A DNA stretch of 64,000 nt from Agrobacterium tumefaciens (lineage in GTDB: Bacteria > Pseudomonadota > Alphaproteobacteria > Rhizobiales > Rhizobiaceae): contig NZ_SUPW01000002.1 in NCBI RefSeq assembly GCF_013337285.1, forward strand, positions 310,001 through 374,000. Direction: 5' to 3'. Position numbers and translations under genes: made by a program. The notes beneath the pieces were generated by a model. It was not told where the DNA came from. It did no database searches and saw nothing but the letters and a program-made list of their open reading frames with translations. This document shows positions 34,314 to 43,008 of this stretch, piece by piece (within the stretch, counting starts at the first letter, position 1; every line of letters starts with the position of its first letter).

Positions 34314-35396
34314 TCACTGACCCAGATTGGCCGGAATTGCGAAGGCCGCGAACTGGGTGAACTGCTTGCCGGGATTGAAATTGTCGTCCGAGGCGACGAA
34401 GAAAAGCTGCTTGCCATCCACCACCGGTCCGAATGCGAAGCTTTCGATATTGTCGATGTCGAGACCGAAATCGCCTTCGTTGATCTCGAACCACGGGGTT
34501 TTCGATACGGCGCGCACATTTGCCGCCTCGATCTTGTCCTTGCCGAGGATGTTTTCCGCGCCGGACAGGTCGGCAATGAAAAAGCGGATATGGTTGCCGA
34601 CGCCGGAAGCGAAATTGCGCTCCACGGTGACGAATCGGCCATCCGGCATGGCGGCGATGGCGGAGAGGCCATTGTCGTTATATTTCGGCTCGGCGGCTGT
34701 CGGGGTCTTCGAGATCGCCTCGGTGACATAGACATGTTCGGCAACCGGCTTCAGTGTCGCCGTGTCGATGACGAGAATGCGGGACGGGCTGCCGGCCTGC
34801 GGCGTCGCCTTCTGGCCGTCCTGGGTCAGCGCGTTTTCCGTGACGGCGATGAGCTTGCCGGATGTCAGTGTCAGACCCTCAAAGCCGAGATTGTTCTGCA
34901 CGCCTCTCGTCTTTGCATCATTGACGAGGTAGGCCTCGGGCAGTTCCAGCCGCTTCACATTGCCGCCATCGACGTCCGAGACATAGATCGCCGGCTGATT
35001 TTTCAGGTCGCGTTCCGAGGACCAATAGAGCTTGCCGGCCTTGCCGTCGAGCGCGATGCCTTCGGCGTCGATGCCCTTCAACGCGAAGGCTGCGCCGGTC
35101 TCGTCCTTCAATTCATGCGTGGCGGCGATGTTCAGCGTGACGGCACCTTCCGTCACGGCCAGTTCCAGTTCGTAATAACGGGCAGGGCCTTTTTCGACAC
35201 GGTCATCGGAAATAGCCAGATAACGGCCGGTTTCGCTATCAAAGCTCAGATCGGAAATGCCGCCGAAAGCAACGCCGTTGATGGAGAGACCCGAAGGTAC
35301 GACGATCTGGCCGAGAAAGGCCGGCGGTGGCGGGGTCTGGGCGGCGGCCGGAAGGGCCACAAGGCAGAAAGCGGCGGCGGTGGCGATGCGAAACAT
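34314..35396 (-). CDS. Exported esterase-like/phytase-like protein (PF13449 type)
   Basis: A 360-residue secreted protein with a signal peptide ending VALPAAAQ. The rest is a beta-propeller-like domain (FGGISDLSFDSETGRYLAISDD, KGIDAEGIALDGKAGKLYWSSE, NNLGFEGLTLTSGKLIAVTE, DIDNIESFAFGP), the pattern of the esterase-like activity of phytase family. The repeated Asp/Glu in these strands would line a metal or substrate site. The substrate is unknown. It is transcribed alone and converges on the anti-sigma gene. Confidence 0.8.
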   Translation of the reverse strand: MFRIATAAAFCLVALPAAAQTPPPPAFLGQIVVPSGLSINGVAFGGISDLSFDSETGRYLAISDDRVEKGPARYYELELAVTEGAVTLNIAATHELKDETGAAFALKGIDAEGIALDGKAGKLYWSSERDLKNQPAIYVSDVDGGNVKRLELPEAYLVNDAKTRGVQNNLGFEGLTLTSGKLIAVTENALTQDGQKATPQAGSPSRILVIDTATLKPVAEHVYVTEAISKTPTAAEPKYNDNGLSAIAAMPDGRFVTVERNFASGVGNHIRFFIADLSGAENILGKDKIEAANVRAVSKTPWFEINEGDFGLDIDNIESFAFGPVVDGKQLFFVASDDNFNPGKQFTQFAAFAIPANLGQ

Positions 35397-35677
35397 GGAG
35401 ACGATCCTTTTTGCGGCGGATGCCTTGTTGTGATGGATGCCGCGAGGATTAGCGCCCTGCCGCTAAACTTTGATGACGTTTTCCGGATCTCCGTACCTGA
35501 AGTCCGGCCACTCATCTTGCCAAGCCTTGTCTTTTTTGATCCTGAATATAGTCATGCTTCATCCAAAGCGTGTCGCGCTGTCCGGATTCGCGCCCTACGC
35601 TTCAAATTTTGTTCCTGCCTGTCGCCCCGCCGTCCGCTGCGGTTCTTGCGACTGGCAGCAGGCCCGCAGAGTGCTTC

Positions 35678-36856
35678 ATGCTGAAAGATTTTTCCGTCCA
35701 GAGCCTGTTCATGGGGTGCCTTACCGCCTTTGTCGGTTTTGCCAGCTCCTTTGCCGTTGTGTTGCAGGGCCTGAAAGCCGTCGGCGCGACGGATTTCGAG
35801 GCAGCTTCCGGGCTGATGGCGCTTTCGGTGGCGATGGGGCTTTGCGCCATCGTTCTTTCCGCCACCACCCGGCTGCCGATCAGCATTGCCTGGTCGACGC
35901 CGGGTGCGGCCCTTCTGGCAACCACCGGGGTGATCGATGGCGGATTTCCGGCGGCTGTCGGCGGGTTCATCATCTGCGCTGTCCTGATCATCATCGCCGG
36001 CCTGTTCAAGCCGCTCGGGCGCGCCGTTGCCTCCATTCCCGCACCGCTTGCCAATGCCATGCTGTCAGGTGTCATCATCGGCCTGTGCTTTGCGCCGGTG
36101 AAGGCGATCGGCTTTAACCCGGCGCTTGGTTTGCCGATCATTCTCGCCTGGATCGTGGTGGGGGCTTTCCGGCGGCTTTTCGCCGTGCCTGCCGCGCTTG
36201 CCGCCTTCGTGCTTGTCATGATCTTCGGCGTCGACATTCCGGCGGGCGCGCTTGATAGCGTGGCGCAATCGCTGACACCGCCGATGGAATGGGTGACGCC
36301 GGTTTTCAGCCTGCACGCCATCGTCTCCATCGCGTTGCCGCTCTTCATCGTCACCATGGCCTCGCAGAACATTCCCGGCATCGCGGTGCTGAAGGTCAAT
36401 CATTTCGATCCGCAACCAGGACCGCTTTTCGCCACGACTGGTTTCTTCTCGCTGATTTCCGCCCCCTTCGGCGGCCACGCGGTCAATCTTGCGGCGATCA
36501 CCGCGGCGATGTGCGCGGGCGAGGACGCCCATGCCGACCCCAAACGGCGCTATTGGGCAGCGATCATCGGCGGTGTCGGCTACATCATCTTCGGCCTGTT
36601 GGCCGGCGTGGTCACGGCCTTTGTGGCGCTGGCGCCGCCCATCCTCATTCAGGCGGTGGCGGGTCTTGCGCTGGTCGGCGCCTTTTCCGGCTCCGCCGTC
36701 GCGGCCTTCAAGGAGCCGGAAACCCGCGAGGCAGCGGCGATCACCTTCCTCATCACGGCTTCGGGACTTTCCTTCGGCGGTGTTTCCGGGGCGTTCTGGG
36801 GCCTGATCGGCGGTGGGATAATGATGGCGTTGCAGCGGGTGGTGAAGCGTGATTAG
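35678..36856 (+). CDS. BenE family benzoate/H+ symporter-like transporter
   Basis: A 392-residue inner-membrane protein with about 12 TM segments. It shows the BenE hallmarks: FVGFASSFAVVLQGL at the start, ISIAWSTPGAALL, LANAMLSGVIIGLC, VTMASQNIPGIAVLK and SAPFGGHAVNLAAITAAMCAGEDAHADP. BenE transporters take up benzoate with protons, but many paralogues serve unknown aromatic or purine substrates. No benzoate catabolic gene is nearby. The ATG at 35678 has a weak ribosome site; the frame extends 36 codons upstream. Confidence 0.88.
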   Translation: MLKDFSVQSLFMGCLTAFVGFASSFAVVLQGLKAVGATDFEAASGLMALSVAMGLCAIVLSATTRLPISIAWSTPGAALLATTGVIDGGFPAAVGGFIICAVLIIIAGLFKPLGRAVASIPAPLANAMLSGVIIGLCFAPVKAIGFNPALGLPIILAWIVVGAFRRLFAVPAALAAFVLVMIFGVDIPAGALDSVAQSLTPPMEWVTPVFSLHAIVSIALPLFIVTMASQNIPGIAVLKVNHFDPQPGPLFATTGFFSLISAPFGGHAVNLAAITAAMCAGEDAHADPKRRYWAAIIGGVGYIIFGLLAGVVTAFVALAPPILIQAVAGLALVGAFSGSAVAAFKEPETREAAAITFLITASGLSFGGVSGAFWGLIGGGIMMALQRVVKRD

Positions 36857-36890
36857 ATAGGATGCTTATTGTTTTAAAGAAATACTATTT

Positions 36891-37160
36891 ATGGATTTCG
36901 AATTCGATCCTGCCAAAAGTCAGAGCAACAAAGACAAACACGGAATAGATTTCGGTGAGGCAAAGGCGCTTTGGCTTGACGAGAAAAGACTTGTCGCACC
37001 TCTCGAAACCACGTCGGAAGAGCGGTATATTATGATTGCTCAATTGCGCGGAAAGTGCTGGAGCACAGTCTATACCTACAGAAATGACCGGTTGCGGATT
37101 ATTTCCGTCAGACGTTCCAGAGACAAGGAAAGGCAGCGTTATGAAGACGATCAGCGCTGA
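36891..37160 (+). CDS. brnT: BrnT-type toxin
   Basis: An 89-residue RelE-fold ribonuclease toxin of type II systems. It starts MDFEFDPAKSQSNKDKHGIDF, the BrnT signature in which the protein opens with F(E/D)WDxxKxxxNxxKHG-like residues. It ends with RLRIISVRRSRDKERQRYED, carrying the conserved basic catalytic patch. It lies upstream of and overlaps its antitoxin gene by 20 bases, the normal brnT-brnA order. BrnT cleaves RNA and blocks translation under stress. Confidence 0.9.
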   Translation: MDFEFDPAKSQSNKDKHGIDFGEAKALWLDEKRLVAPLETTSEERYIMIAQLRGKCWSTVYTYRNDRLRIISVRRSRDKERQRYEDDQR

Positions 37161-37377
37161 AGATCTCGACAGGAAATTCGACGATGGCGAAGACATCGAC
37201 GACTATGTCGACTGGTCGCAAGCCAGTCGCCCCGGCACGGAACACACTCATTTCGATCTTCCCAATGGCATTTTGCGTCGGGTGGATGCGGAAGCGGCTC
37301 GTCTTGGAACGACGCGCGAGGCGCTTATCGTCAAATGGATATCGGAAAAGCTTGAGAACAATCAGCGAGCAAAATAG
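37141..37377 (+). CDS. brnA: BrnA-type antitoxin
   Basis: A 78-residue protein with an acidic N-terminal part (DDGEDIDDYVDWSQA) that would wrap the toxin and a C-terminal ribbon-helix-helix-like DNA-binding part (HFDLPNGILRRVDAEAARLGTTREALIVKWISEKL). As in other BrnTA systems, the complex should repress its own promoter. Its start lies 20 bases inside the toxin gene. Confidence 0.88.
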   Translation: MKTISAEDLDRKFDDGEDIDDYVDWSQASRPGTEHTHFDLPNGILRRVDAEAARLGTTREALIVKWISEKLENNQRAK

Positions 37378-37400
37378 GCGCGGAAGATGGACAACATCAC

Positions 37401-37429
37401 TTGTCAGACCGCCAGCCGCTGTTTATACA
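37401..37429 (+). promoter_or_regulatory. Promoter of the leuA leader
   Basis: ttgtca (37401-37406) and tataca (37424-37429) are exactly 17 nt apart, a very good sigma70-type promoter. The leader ATG begins 7 nt after the -10 box, so transcription should start on or next to it. Confidence 0.75.
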
Positions 37430-37436
37430 CGTGCCC

Positions 37437-37556
37437 ATGAGCAACAGCATCGCAACCATTTTCGGCATGAGCGCGCAGATTTCTGCGAAGGCCTCGCCGT
37501 GCGGTGCACTCTCGCTTCTTAGCCTCGACCTTACACGCGGTTGCCGGGTCCAGTGA
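37437..37556 (+). CDS. leuL: Candidate leucine leader peptide for leuA
   Basis: A 39-codon ORF with a cluster of Leu codons near its end (ALSLLSLDLTRG: five Leu in eight residues). It is preceded by a strong promoter at leaderless spacing and followed by hairpins before leuA. No Shine-Dalgarno sequence precedes the ATG. An internal ATG would give a 29-residue form. The layout is the same as trpL in this window. Ribosome stalling at the Leu codons would then control leuA transcription or translation. The role is inferred from layout; the symbol follows the usual name for such leaders. Confidence 0.72.
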   Translation: MSNSIATIFGMSAQISAKASPCGALSLLSLDLTRGCRVQ

Positions 37557-37612
37557 GGAGCGCCCGGCGGCCGAAAGCCCGCTGGCGCAAACGCTCCTCA
37601 TCTCGAAATCTC
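37554..37612 (+). terminator. Candidate attenuator hairpin of leuA
   Basis: tgaggagcg (37554-37562) and cgctcctca (37592-37600) form a perfect 9-bp stem that begins at the leader stop codon. It is followed by tctcgaaatctc and then atttta, a weak U tract. A second small hairpin, ggccct/agggcc (37630-37644), follows. The mechanism may be termination or ribosome-site occlusion; I cannot decide between them. Confidence 0.5.
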
Positions 37613-37699
37613 ATTTTATACTGGATTTAGGCCCTCAAAGGGCCGCGCATCCGCCGATGGCTTGAAGAAGCCCGCGGACTGCGCAAGGAGGAAGCGAAA

Positions 37700-39409
37700 A
37701 TGGACGGCAAGATCACCAATATTTCCAAGGGCATGAACGACGCGAACGTCAAGTATCGCCCTTATCCGACCATCAATATTCCTGACCGCACATGGCCGGG
37801 CAAGACCATCGACAAGGCGCCGATCTGGTGTTCGGTGGATCTGCGCGACGGGAACCAGTCGCTGGTCAACCCCATGGGCCACGACCGCAAGGCCCGCATG
37901 TTCAAGCTGCTCTTGGAAATGGGTTTCAAGGAAATTGAAATCGGTTTTCCTTCCGCCTCGCAGACGGATTTCGATTTCGCCCGCTGGTGTGTGGAAGAAG
38001 GCAATGTGCCTGATGACGTGTCCCTGCAGGTGCTGGTGCAGTGCCGTCCGGAGCTGATCACCCGCACCTTCGAGGCACTGCAAGGCGCCAACAAGCCGAT
38101 CATCCACTTCTACAATTCCACTTCGGAACTGCAGCGCCGCGTGGTGTTCGGCAAGGATGTGCATGGTATCAAGCAGATTGCCGTTGATGCCGCGAAGATG
38201 ATCACCGACATGGCGGCGAAGGCCGGTGGTGGTTTCCGCTTCGAATATTCGCCTGAGAGCTTTACCGGCACCGAGCTGGAAGTGGCGCTGGAAATCTGCA
38301 ACGCCGTGGTCGAGGTGGTGAAGCCGACGGCGGACAACAAGCTCATCCTGAACCTGCCTTCGACAGTGGAAATGGCGACGCCGAACATCTATGCCGACCA
38401 GATCGAATGGATGTGCCGCAATATCGACAACCGTGAAAACGTCATCATCTCGCTGCATCCGCATAATGACCGCGGCACCGGCATCGCCGCGACCGAACTG
38501 GCTCTGATGGCCGGCGCTGACCGCGTCGAGGGTACGCTGTTCGGCAATGGCGAGCGCACCGGCAATGTCGATGTCGTGACGCTGGCGCTGAACATGTATA
38601 CGCAGGGTGTGGACCCGGAACTGGATTGCCGCGATATTGAGCGCATCAAGGCGGTCTATGAATATTCCAACGAAATGACGATCCCCGAGCGCCATCCTTA
38701 TGTTGGCGAACTGGTCTATACGGCGTTTTCCGGCTCGCATCAGGATGCGATCAACAAGGGCATGAAGGCGATCAAGGTCGCCAACCATCCGGTCTGGGAA
38801 GTGCCCTATCTGCCGATCGATCCGAAGGATGTCGGCCGTTCCTACGAGGCGATCATCCGCATCAACTCGCAATCCGGCAAGGGCGGCATCGCCTATATTC
38901 TGCAGCAGGATTATGGCATCAACCTGCCGCGTAACCTGCAGGTGGAGTTCCGCGAGGACATCCAGCGCATCACCGATGAAGAAGGTGTCGAACTGCCGGC
39001 CAAGCGCATCTATGAGCGCTTCATGGAGCGTTACGTGACGCAACCGAATGCGCGCATCAAGTTCGTCGATCACCACACCTATCCGGCGGGCGATTTCAAG
39101 GGCGTGCGCATCGTTGCCGCCGAAATTACCGATAATGGCGAGGTGAAGCGCATCGAAGGCAAGGGCACCGGGCCGATCGACGGGTTCATCAATGCGCTGT
39201 CGGTTTATCTCGGGGTTGATCTGTCGGTGAATGATTATTCGGAGCATTCGCTGCAGCACGGTTCGAATGCTTCGGCCATCGCTTATGTCGAGATGGAGCA
39301 TCCGGGTGGGAAGCTGTTCGGGGCGGGGGTCAATACGAATATTGTTGGCGCTTCGCTGGAGGCGATTGTTTCGGCGGCGAACAGGGTGCTGGAAGAGCGG
39401 GCGAAGTAA
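37700..39409 (+). CDS. leuA: 2-isopropylmalate synthase
   Basis: A 569-residue enzyme that condenses acetyl-CoA with 2-ketoisovalerate, the first committed step to leucine. The N-terminal TIM barrel has SVDLRDGNQSL with the metal-binding Asp, GFPSASQTDFDF and the HPHNDRG motif. The C-terminal regulatory LeuA-dimer domain (about 430-560) is present (VRIVAAEITDNGEVKRIEGKGTGPIDGF), so leucine feedback inhibition is expected. The long N-terminal YRPYPTINIPDRTWPGKTI marks the type found in alphaproteobacteria and actinobacteria. aaggagg lies 9 nt before the ATG. A leader peptide precedes it. Confidence 0.96.
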   Translation: MDGKITNISKGMNDANVKYRPYPTINIPDRTWPGKTIDKAPIWCSVDLRDGNQSLVNPMGHDRKARMFKLLLEMGFKEIEIGFPSASQTDFDFARWCVEEGNVPDDVSLQVLVQCRPELITRTFEALQGANKPIIHFYNSTSELQRRVVFGKDVHGIKQIAVDAAKMITDMAAKAGGGFRFEYSPESFTGTELEVALEICNAVVEVVKPTADNKLILNLPSTVEMATPNIYADQIEWMCRNIDNRENVIISLHPHNDRGTGIAATELALMAGADRVEGTLFGNGERTGNVDVVTLALNMYTQGVDPELDCRDIERIKAVYEYSNEMTIPERHPYVGELVYTAFSGSHQDAINKGMKAIKVANHPVWEVPYLPIDPKDVGRSYEAIIRINSQSGKGGIAYILQQDYGINLPRNLQVEFREDIQRITDEEGVELPAKRIYERFMERYVTQPNARIKFVDHHTYPAGDFKGVRIVAAEITDNGEVKRIEGKGTGPIDGFINALSVYLGVDLSVNDYSEHSLQHGSNASAIAYVEMEHPGGKLFGAGVNTNIVGASLEAIVSAANRVLEERAK

Positions 39410-39420
39410 GTTGGCTTTGA

Positions 39421-39600
39421 GGGTGGGGCTTTACCCCCCTCTGTCCTGCCGGACATCTCCCCCTCAAGAGGGGAGATCAGCACGAGGCGCTACCGCCACT
39501 TCATTCACAAATGTTGAGATGGGCGGGACCTACCCGCGAGTCGATCTCCCCCCTTGAGGGGGAGATGCCCGGCAGGGCAGAGGGGGGTGAAGCCCCACCC
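39421..39600. repeat. Large imperfect inverted repeat element
   Basis: The arms at about 39421-39477 and 39544-39600 are inverted copies (one runs gggtggggct...gggagat, the other atctcc...agccccaccc) around a 66-base centre. Each arm itself contains a small palindrome, ctccccctcaagaggggag on the left. It lies between leuA and a convergent phosphoesterase gene and is a different family from the element at 664-785 and the RIME-like copies. Confidence 0.85.
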
Positions 39601-39622
39601 TCCAAACTCACGGGAGCGAACG

Positions 39623-40573
39623 CTATTCCCCCAACCGCGAAAACCCCAACGGCCGCCCGTTGTCATAAAACACCCGCACATCCTCCAGCGCCACGCCCGT
39701 CCCCGTCTCATCAAGACTATGCCGTTCGCAGGTGACGTTCCATGTGCCGGGACCGCCGGAAATGTGGAAGAGATTATAGGCCGCGCGCGGTTTCTCCCCA
39801 CCCGGCCCCTGGCTGGCCGAGGCGATGCCGACGACCGGGATGTGGTCTTCCCCGTGATGCGTATTCAGCCAGTAGACCGTGTTGAGATGGGTATGCCCAT
39901 GCAGTACAAGTTCCGCGCCGCCGACGCCGAGCGCTGCGGCAAAACGGCGAACGCCGAACATGCGTTTGTGGGCGGCAGTGGCTCCCCGGATCGGCGGGTG
40001 ATGGATCATCACCACGCGGAACAGCCCCTGTTCGCCAGCTTTTTTCAAAAGTTCCGCCGTGGCGCGGGCCTGCCGGTTGCCGAAATAGCCGGTTGCCGAA
40101 AAGGGCGGCGTGGCAATCGAGGTGGAGCAGCCTATCAGCGCCACGGGGCCGCGCACGCGCATATAGGGGAAGATCTTGCGGTCATCGTCCCATTCCGGCG
40201 GATCGCCATCACCGCGCACATAGGGGTACCAGGCCTGCATGGCCTTGTCGTGCGCGCCGGAAACATAGGCGTCGTGGTTGCCGGGAACGACGGAGGTCTT
40301 TTCAGGCTCGCCCACTTCCTCCAGCCAGTCGGCGGCGGCGCGAATTTCAATGCCGGTCGCAAGATTGACGAGATCGCCGGTGATAGCCAGATGATCCGGG
40401 GATTTGGTCTCCAGATCGTCGAGCAGCTTTTCCAGCGTATCGGTGAACAGGTGCTTGCGACGGTTGCGGTGCCAGTTGACGAAACCGGTGATGCGCTTGG
40501 ATGCAAGTTCCCGGAAAGTGAGTTTTGGCAATGGCCCTAAATGGACGTCTGAAATATGCGCAAGTTTGAACAT
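39623..40573 (-). CDS. Metallophosphoesterase, Icc/CpdA-like
   Basis: A 316-residue calcineurin-like phosphoesterase. All metal motifs are present in order: ISDVHLG, ITGDLVN, VPGNHDAY, MIHHPP and LHGHTHLN. There is no signal peptide, so it is cytoplasmic. Family members hydrolyse cyclic nucleotides, phosphodiesters or phospholipid headgroups; the substrate here is unknown. It converges on leuA across the inverted-repeat element and diverges from a Nudix gene. Confidence 0.87.
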   Translation of the reverse strand: MFKLAHISDVHLGPLPKLTFRELASKRITGFVNWHRNRRKHLFTDTLEKLLDDLETKSPDHLAITGDLVNLATGIEIRAAADWLEEVGEPEKTSVVPGNHDAYVSGAHDKAMQAWYPYVRGDGDPPEWDDDRKIFPYMRVRGPVALIGCSTSIATPPFSATGYFGNRQARATAELLKKAGEQGLFRVVMIHHPPIRGATAAHKRMFGVRRFAAALGVGGAELVLHGHTHLNTVYWLNTHHGEDHIPVVGIASASQGPGGEKPRAAYNLFHISGGPGTWNVTCERHSLDETGTGVALEDVRVFYDNGRPLGFSRLGE

Positions 40574-40639
40574 GGCGGCAGAGATAACCTATGATATGCC
40601 GCACGTCCAACAAAAGCCTGCCGACGGGGAGAAACCAGA

Positions 40640-41134
40640 GTGAGTGATGAAACAATGCGGCGGGAGGGCCGTCCGTTCCACACGCGCCTGCTGATCCGGC
40701 TGATGCATTTCGTATTTCTGTTCACGCGCGGTGCAACCCTTGGCGTGCGGGCTGCCTGCTTCGACGATCAGGGTCGGATTTTTCTGGTGCGGCACACCTA
40801 TCTGCCCGGCTGGTACCTGCCCGGCGGCGGGGTGGAGCGCGGCGAGACCCTGCTGATGGCACTCAACAAGGAAATCCGCGAAGAGGGTAATCTCGTGGCC
40901 GCCTCGACGCCTGAGCTGATCCACGTTTATCTCAATCTGGAAGGCAGCAACCGCGACCATGTGGCGCTTTACCGGCTGGTTGTCACCCAGACCGAGCCGA
41001 AAAAGCCCGACCATGAAATTGTCGAGAGCGGCTTTTTCGATCTCTCCAACCTGCCGGAAGGCATGACGCCCGCCACCCGCCGCCGCCTTGCCGAATTGTC
41101 CGGCGAAGCAACGGCCATTGGCGACTACTGGTAG
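40640..41134 (+). CDS. Nudix hydrolase
   Basis: A 164-residue Nudix protein. The Nudix box GGGVERGETLLMALNKEIREEGNL (GX5EX7REUXEEGU) is intact at about residues 74-97. A hydrophobic N-terminal stretch (RLLIRLMHFVFLFTRGATLGV) could lie on the membrane. The substrate is unknown. The start is GTG at 40640 with ggggag upstream; an ATG five codons later is an alternative. Confidence 0.87.
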   Translation: MSDETMRREGRPFHTRLLIRLMHFVFLFTRGATLGVRAACFDDQGRIFLVRHTYLPGWYLPGGGVERGETLLMALNKEIREEGNLVAASTPELIHVYLNLEGSNRDHVALYRLVVTQTEPKKPDHEIVESGFFDLSNLPEGMTPATRRRLAELSGEATAIGDYW

Positions 41135-41149
41135 CGGCCGTCTTTTCCG

Positions 41150-42142
41150 TCAGGCAAGCACCTCGCGGCCATGGGCCATGGTCAGGTCCAGTTCCGGGCC
41201 AACGGACACGATGCCGGTCGGGTTGATGGTGTGGTGGCTGCGGTAATAGTGCTCCTTGATGTGGCGTATATCCACCGTGTCAGGTACGCCCGGCGTCTGG
41301 TAGAGATCGCGCAGGTAACCCGTCAGGTGCGGATAGTCGTGGATGCGGCGGATGTTACACTTGAAATGGCCGACATAGACGGGGTCGAACCGCACCAGCG
41401 TCGTGAACAGGCGCCAGTCCGCTTCCGTCTGCTCCGCACCGAACAGGAAGCGCCGATCCTTCAGGCGATCTTCCAGCATGTCCAGCGTTTCGAACACCTT
41501 CACGGCATTCTGCTGATAGGCATCCTGCGTGGTGGCGAAACCGGCCTTGTAGACGCCGTTATTGACGGTGTCATAGATGACGTCGTTCAGCGCATCGATC
41601 TCGGCGCGCAGCGCCTCAGGGTAATAATCCGCTTCCGATCCGGTGAGATCGTTGAAGGCAGCGTTGAACATGCGGATGATTTCCGCCGATTCATTCGAAA
41701 CGATGGTGCCGCGCTGTTTGTCCCAAAGCACCGGCACGGTGACGCGCCCGGAATATTTGGGGTCCGCTTTGGTGTAGACCTGCCAGAGCGTGGAGGAGCC
41801 GAACAGGTGGTCTTCCGTCGCGCCCGGTGTGCGTTCGTTCTCAGGCCTGAATTCCCAGCCGTTTTCCAGCATCAGCGGATCGACAACGGAGACGGAGATC
41901 AGGTCTTCCAGCTTTTTCAGCTTGCGGAAAATCAGGGTTCGATGCGCCCAGGGGCAGGCGAAGGAGACGTAAAGGTGGTAGCGATCCTTCTCCGCCTTGA
42001 AACCGCCTTCTCCCGAAGGACCGGCAGCGCCATCTGCTGTGACCCAGTTGCGGAATTGCGAGGCGCCGCGCTTGAAATGCCCCTTGGTTTCCTTGGTGTC
42101 GTACCAGACGTCTTTCCATACGCCTTCCACCAGCATGCCCAT
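41150..42142 (-). CDS. Glutathionyl-hydroquinone reductase (Xi-class GST)
   Basis: A 330-residue protein of the YqjG/PcpF family. The active-site Cys is in SFACPWAHRT. The long N-terminal region (GVWKDVWYDTKETKGHFKRGASQFRNWV), the NESAEIIRMF glutathione-binding segment, and the C-terminal ADWRLFTTLVRFDPVYVGHFKCNIRRIHDYP are all characteristic. It removes glutathione from glutathionyl-hydroquinones in quinone detoxification. The ATG at 42142 has ggaga 5 nt upstream. Long leader frames upstream are not supported. Confidence 0.92.
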   Translation of the reverse strand: MGMLVEGVWKDVWYDTKETKGHFKRGASQFRNWVTADGAAGPSGEGGFKAEKDRYHLYVSFACPWAHRTLIFRKLKKLEDLISVSVVDPLMLENGWEFRPENERTPGATEDHLFGSSTLWQVYTKADPKYSGRVTVPVLWDKQRGTIVSNESAEIIRMFNAAFNDLTGSEADYYPEALRAEIDALNDVIYDTVNNGVYKAGFATTQDAYQQNAVKVFETLDMLEDRLKDRRFLFGAEQTEADWRLFTTLVRFDPVYVGHFKCNIRRIHDYPHLTGYLRDLYQTPGVPDTVDIRHIKEHYYRSHHTINPTGIVSVGPELDLTMAHGREVLA

Positions 42143-42438
42143 AACGATCTCCTTGTTTGTTTCCTTGACGGCGATCCTAACCGTTCCTTGTCGTCTCGCG
42201 AACCCGCAAGGCGTTGAACAATGCGTTTCTGCTCTTGCAGAGGCTGAATGAGATGGCTTCGAGATTTGTTCTGGACGGGTGGGAATTTTCCTGATAATTG
42301 CGATTTTCACAAATCTGAGGAAATTGCCGACTATGATCGAACTACGGATGCTCCGACGACGCTGACGCTCCTGAACGCCCTTACCGGCGCAGTCGTCATC
42401 TATTGTCGCATCCGCATTCTGGAAGTTTCGGTCTCTTC

Positions 42439-43008
42439 ATGTCCAAGCACGATCTTGTCTACCTCACCGAGGACGCGTCGCACGACGCCATCATCGAAGT
42501 CATCAACGAAGAAGCATTTGGTCCCGGCCGGCACACACGGGCGGCAGCTCGCATTCGCGAGCAGGGTCCGCATGACCGGTCGCTGTCCTTCGTCTGCGCC
42601 GATGATGGCGAGACGATTGCCTCGGTGCGCATGACGCCGGTTCTGGCCGGTGGGGTAAAGGGCCATATGCTTGGCCCGCTCGCGGTTCGGCCCTCGCACA
42701 AGAACAAGGGCATCGGCCGGGAACTCGTTCGGATCGCCATTGCGGCTGCCCGGCGGAAGGGTTCCGAGGCTGTGATCCTGATCGGCGATCCGCCCTATTA
42801 CATGCCGCTCGGTTTCGAGAAGGTCGCTTATGCGGCGCTCGATTTTCCGGGGCCGGTCGACCCGAACCGGGTGCTGGTGGTGCCGATTGGCACCGACGTT
42901 CACCAGCGGTTGGAAGGCAAGATCGGCTGGCGCAAATGCGAGGCTGCTATGCCGGCCGCCACGGCTGAGGACGATGGTTGCGAGGAGCCTCTTCGGGTTT
43001 ATGGCTGA
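42439..43008 (+). CDS. GNAT family acetyltransferase, YhbS-like
   Basis: A 189-residue acetyltransferase of the YhbS type: EAFGPGRHTRAAARIREQ at the start, LGPLAVRPSHKNKGIGRELVRIAI as the acetyl-CoA loop, and ILIGDPPYYMPLGFEKV, all typical of that subfamily. The substrate is unknown. The start at 42439 has only weak ribosome-site support. It diverges from the quinone reductase gene. Confidence 0.85.
   Translation: MSKHDLVYLTEDASHDAIIEVINEEAFGPGRHTRAAARIREQGPHDRSLSFVCADDGETIASVRMTPVLAGGVKGHMLGPLAVRPSHKNKGIGRELVRIAIAAARRKGSEAVILIGDPPYYMPLGFEKVAYAALDFPGPVDPNRVLVVPIGTDVHQRLEGKIGWRKCEAAMPAATAEDDGCEEPLRVYG

Noticed and set aside
37616-39301. A 561-codon open frame antisense to leuA
   Set aside because: It mirrors the leuA reading frame; the translation is low-information and rich in His, Arg and Asp, with no recognised motif.
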